Source: Comamonadaceae bacterium (GTDB lineage Bacteria > Pseudomonadota > Gammaproteobacteria > Burkholderiales > Burkholderiaceae). Taken from it: a stretch of 5,708 nucleotides of DNA. Each line of letters opens with the position of its first letter. Within the stretch, counting starts at the first letter, position 1. The position numbers were made by a program, and so were the translations under genes. Below are positions 5,435 to 5,708 of this stretch, piece after piece. Location of the stretch: the NCBI GenBank assembly GCA_947484245.1, contig CANKOT010000147.1, forward strand, positions 1 through 5,708, in the 5' to 3' direction. The notes under the pieces were generated by a model that had not been told where the DNA came from, made no database searches, and saw only the letters and a program-made list of their open reading frames with translations.

Positions 5435-5708
5435 TCAACGCAAGCGACTAAGGGCTGCACTGGCCAACTCAGCGATACGGCTGAGCAAGTCCGTACCCAT
5501 GGAAGAATGAAATCTTTGGGGGTCTGGGGACGCTAAAACCAACAAACCCAAACTGGTGTCACTTGAAGGCTCAGCAACCCCTTCGGTCCCGTCTGTCACC
5601 CACGGTGACTGATTGCTTCGAAGCGGCAACAAAGCCACAGACTGTGCTTCATGCGGGTGTGCCAACCACTCAACGGCTTCAAACTCGGCATTTGCACCGC
5701 AATAAGGC
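5435..5708 (-). CDS. DUF484 family protein, C-terminal part (runs off right edge)
   Basis: The reverse-strand frame is open from the window edge to a TGA at 5437-5435, giving 90 residues. They begin PYCGANAEFEAVEWL, contain LGLLVLASPDPQRFHSSMGT and end LLSRIAELASAALSRLR. The G-L-L-x-L-x-S-P-D-x-x-R-F-H-x-x-M-G-T pattern is typical of the DUF484 family, whose GAF-like fold has no settled function (Escherichia coli YigA is a relative). The gene starts beyond the edge, because no ATG or strong start lies in the visible part. The xerC ATG follows 17 nt after the stop, the same neighbourhood as in many proteobacteria, which supports co-transcription. Confidence 0.88.
   Translation of the reverse strand, partial: PYCGANAEFEAVEWLAHPHEAQSVALLPLRSNQSPWVTDGTEGVAEPSSDTSLGLLVLASPDPQRFHSSMGTDLLSRIAELASAALSRLR

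Overview
This window looks like chromosomal DNA of a betaproteobacterium, most likely a Burkholderiales/Comamonadaceae-type organism of moderate GC content. The evidence is the DksA C-terminus, which has the betaproteobacterial form lacking most zinc cysteines, the gene order, and the protein signatures. The species cannot be fixed from the sequence alone. All genes lie on the minus strand, so the text below reads from the right edge to the left.

Right part (5708 to 3262): the C-terminal end of a DUF484 protein, then xerC (tyrosine recombinase for chromosome dimer resolution), then rlmI (23S rRNA m5C methyltransferase). These are tightly packed. xerC and rlmI share a 4-nt ATGA overlap, and DUF484 and xerC are adjacent, as DUF484-family genes and xerC are in many proteobacteria. 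After a 70-nt gap comes a COG0523/CobW-type G3E GTPase with a CVCC motif and a very histidine-rich metal-binding loop.

Middle (2132 to 818): a 144-nt leader and then dksA. It starts at TTG behind a strong Shine-Dalgarno sequence and ends in a clear intrinsic terminator. The protein is a normal-looking betaproteobacterial DksA domain (about residues 241-372) behind a 240-residue extension. The extension begins with a Lys/Ala/Pro/Val repeat tail resembling bacterial histone H1-like proteins and continues as a Pro/Ala-rich linker. This is the most unusual gene here.

Left part (817 to 1): an AT-rich (about 31% GC) regulatory region, then mraZ (GTG start) and the first 46 codons of rsmH, the beginning of the dcw (division and cell wall) cluster. 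Upstream of mraZ are four GTG boxes spaced exactly 10 bp apart, a good candidate MraZ autoregulatory operator. The last box overlaps a perfect 7-6-7 inverted repeat that matches the CRP-type core TGTGA-N6-TCACA.

The genes are mostly housekeeping: chromosome resolution, ribosome modification, metal homeostasis, stringent-response transcription control and the start of the division cluster. No mobile element, CRISPR array, RNA gene or defence system was seen. The points of interest are the DksA tail, the pairing of a zinc-ligand-poor DksA with a COG0523 GTPase, and the layered control region before mraZ.
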